The translations under genes and the position numbers were made by a program. Shown here piece after piece: positions 62,877 to 64,000 of a DNA stretch of 64,000 nucleotides. Below the pieces are notes generated by a model that saw only the letters and a program-made list of their open reading frames with translations, was not told where the DNA came from and ran no database searches. Location of the stretch: the NCBI RefSeq assembly GCF_946407605.1, contig NZ_CAMJOS010000003.1, forward strand, positions 124,001 through 188,000. The letters run 5' to 3'. Positions within the stretch are counted from its first letter, which is position 1, and each line of letters begins with the position of its first letter. The stretch comes from an uncultured Prevotella sp. Its GTDB lineage: Bacteria > Bacteroidota > Bacteroidia > Bacteroidales > Bacteroidaceae.

Positions 62877-63896
62877 ATGAATATTAAAGACGTTCATCTT
62901 TCTGGTGGTTGCCATGTTGTTGTTCTAGGGGCTGGTGCAAGTATTGCAGCGACCATGAGGGATGCAGAGATACATGGGCTGAAATTGCCTTCAATGAAGA
63001 ATCTTCCCGATGTGGTTGGCTTGAATGGTGTATTGAGTCATTTCCCTAAGGAACTTATTCAAGACAACTTTGAGGCAACATATAGCAATATAGCAGAGCA
63101 CGACCCGAATAATCCATACCTAAATGTTATGAATGATATGATTTATTCGTACTTTAGTAGTATGGAACTCCCTCATAAGCCTACTTTATATGATTATCTT
63201 GTCATGTCATTACGTGATAAAGATGTTATCGCCACCTTCAATTGGGATCCTTTCCTTTTTCAAGCATGGTGGCGTAATTATCTTCATGGTAGTAGCCCAA
63301 AACTTGTTTTCTTACATGGAAATGTTGCTGTTGGCTATAACATAGAGCATAACATGATGGGGAGGGCTGGGATGTACACGAGAGAAGGTAATATCTATTT
63401 CGAACCAACAAAGCTACTATATCCTGTAAAACATAAGGATTATTCATCAGACCCATTTATACATTTATCATGGGATATTTTGCAAGAACGATTGGATAAA
63501 GAGAAATGTAATACGCACAACGTCACAATTTTTGGATATAGTGCTCCAGTTTCTGATGTTGAAGCTATGGGATTGATGAAATAAGCATGGGGTAGAGTAG
63601 AAAACAGAAATATGGAGCAATTTGAAATAATTGATGTTAGAAGTGAAGAAGATGTAACATATTCCTGGAGGGATTTCATCCATAAACATCATTATGATTA
63701 TTGCAGAACGTTCTTTGAGAGTTCTCTGGCACTATATCCCCGCAGGACAGATGAGGCTTACTTTTGCCATTATCTCCCAATGACTCCAGAGGAGGCATTT
63801 GTTGAAAGCAATCCTGTTCCACAAGATTTCCAAACATTCGAAGAAATGTGGGAATGGTATCAGCCTTTAATTGAAAAGGAAAAGAGTCGGGAATGA
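62877..63896 (+). pseudogene. SIR2-like gene interrupted by one in-frame stop
   Basis: From ATG 62877 (MNIKDVHLSGG) the frame has HVVVLGAGASIAATMRD, ATFNWDPFLF and TIFGYSAPVSDVEAMGLMK, the features of SIR2-like NAD-binding domains used in phage defence. A TAA at 63582-63584 stops it after 235 residues. The same frame continues (AWGRVENRN, then MEQFEIIDVRSEED) to 63896, giving ~339 residues if the stop were a sense codon. The downstream part alone could start at ATG 63612. Confidence 0.75.
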
Positions 63897-64000
63897 AGAG
63901 GAAAAACTCCACGTGTCTCACGACAAATGGAGGTGCTATGATACTAAACGATGTTAGATGGAAGATAGCAGAAGGCTGATGATAACCTATCGTCTCTGGG
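63897..64000. other. No gene seen at the right edge
   Basis: The last 104 bases contain only very short frames. Confidence 0.5.

Overview
The window looks like chromosomal DNA of a Bacteroidales bacterium, most likely Prevotella/Segatella-like. The support is repeated Bacteroidetes -7 boxes (TAnnTTTG) upstream of genes, weak Shine-Dalgarno signals, a UpxY-type antiterminator heading a capsule locus, LruC and Cthe_2159-type surface proteins, and orphan TPR and LytS-type sensor kinases. This is inferred from gene content; no rRNA or tRNA gene was seen.

Region 1 (1-30.1 kb) is mostly backbone. It starts with a cut AAA/STAND-type ATPase. A leftward signalling operon follows: TPR sensor kinase, Ser/Thr-kinase-AAA fusion, YbjN-like protein. 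Divergent from it is an N-degron set, clpS-clpA-aat. Next is a leftward operon pairing secreted proteins with a LytS/LytTR two-component pair, then an LruC lipoprotein, a broken metallo-hydrolase, a CDF metal transporter, dnaK, a secreted protein, a saccharopine-dehydrogenase-family enzyme with an AraC regulator, mscS, recA and rhaD. At 26.5-29.4 kb is a defence island: an AbiL/RloAB-like pair lies between two copies (51 bp identical) of a structured RNA-like element resembling the leader of Abi_2/AbiF genes. One copy still precedes a truncated Abi_2 gene. About 1.3 kb of repeat-rich non-coding DNA follows.

Region 2 (30.2-57.4 kb) is one rightward capsule/exopolysaccharide locus. A promoter and a 540-nt structured leader with an internal terminator precede upxY. 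Then come genes for UDP-L-FucNAc synthesis (capF, capG, capE order), a pyruvyltransferase, and a cassette of TPP enzyme, SDR, class V aminotransferase, cytidylyltransferase-oxidoreductase fusion and LicD. Wzx, Wzy and four glycosyltransferases, an ATP-grasp enzyme, a HAD phosphatase, an SDR, the initiating sugar-phosphate transferase, gmd and fcl (GDP-L-fucose), and a nucleotidyltransferase complete it. The cassette SDR is frameshifted at a run of nine G, so it is a candidate phase-variable gene. The middle of this locus is visibly AT-rich, as expected for exchanged capsule genes.

Region 3 (57.4-64 kb) is accessory: four small unknown proteins, an AAA_14/DUF234 ATPase with palindromes around its promoter, a HEPN-like unknown, a helicase-associated-domain protein, and a SIR2-like gene broken by one in-frame stop.

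Two repeat classes run through the window. One is a family of about 70-110 bp palindromic intergenic elements. The other is short repeat tracts (GTGAAAG, GTTGAAA, GTGAAGG and similar) that start at stop codons and also sit in frame inside the linkers of ClpA and a LytTR regulator.
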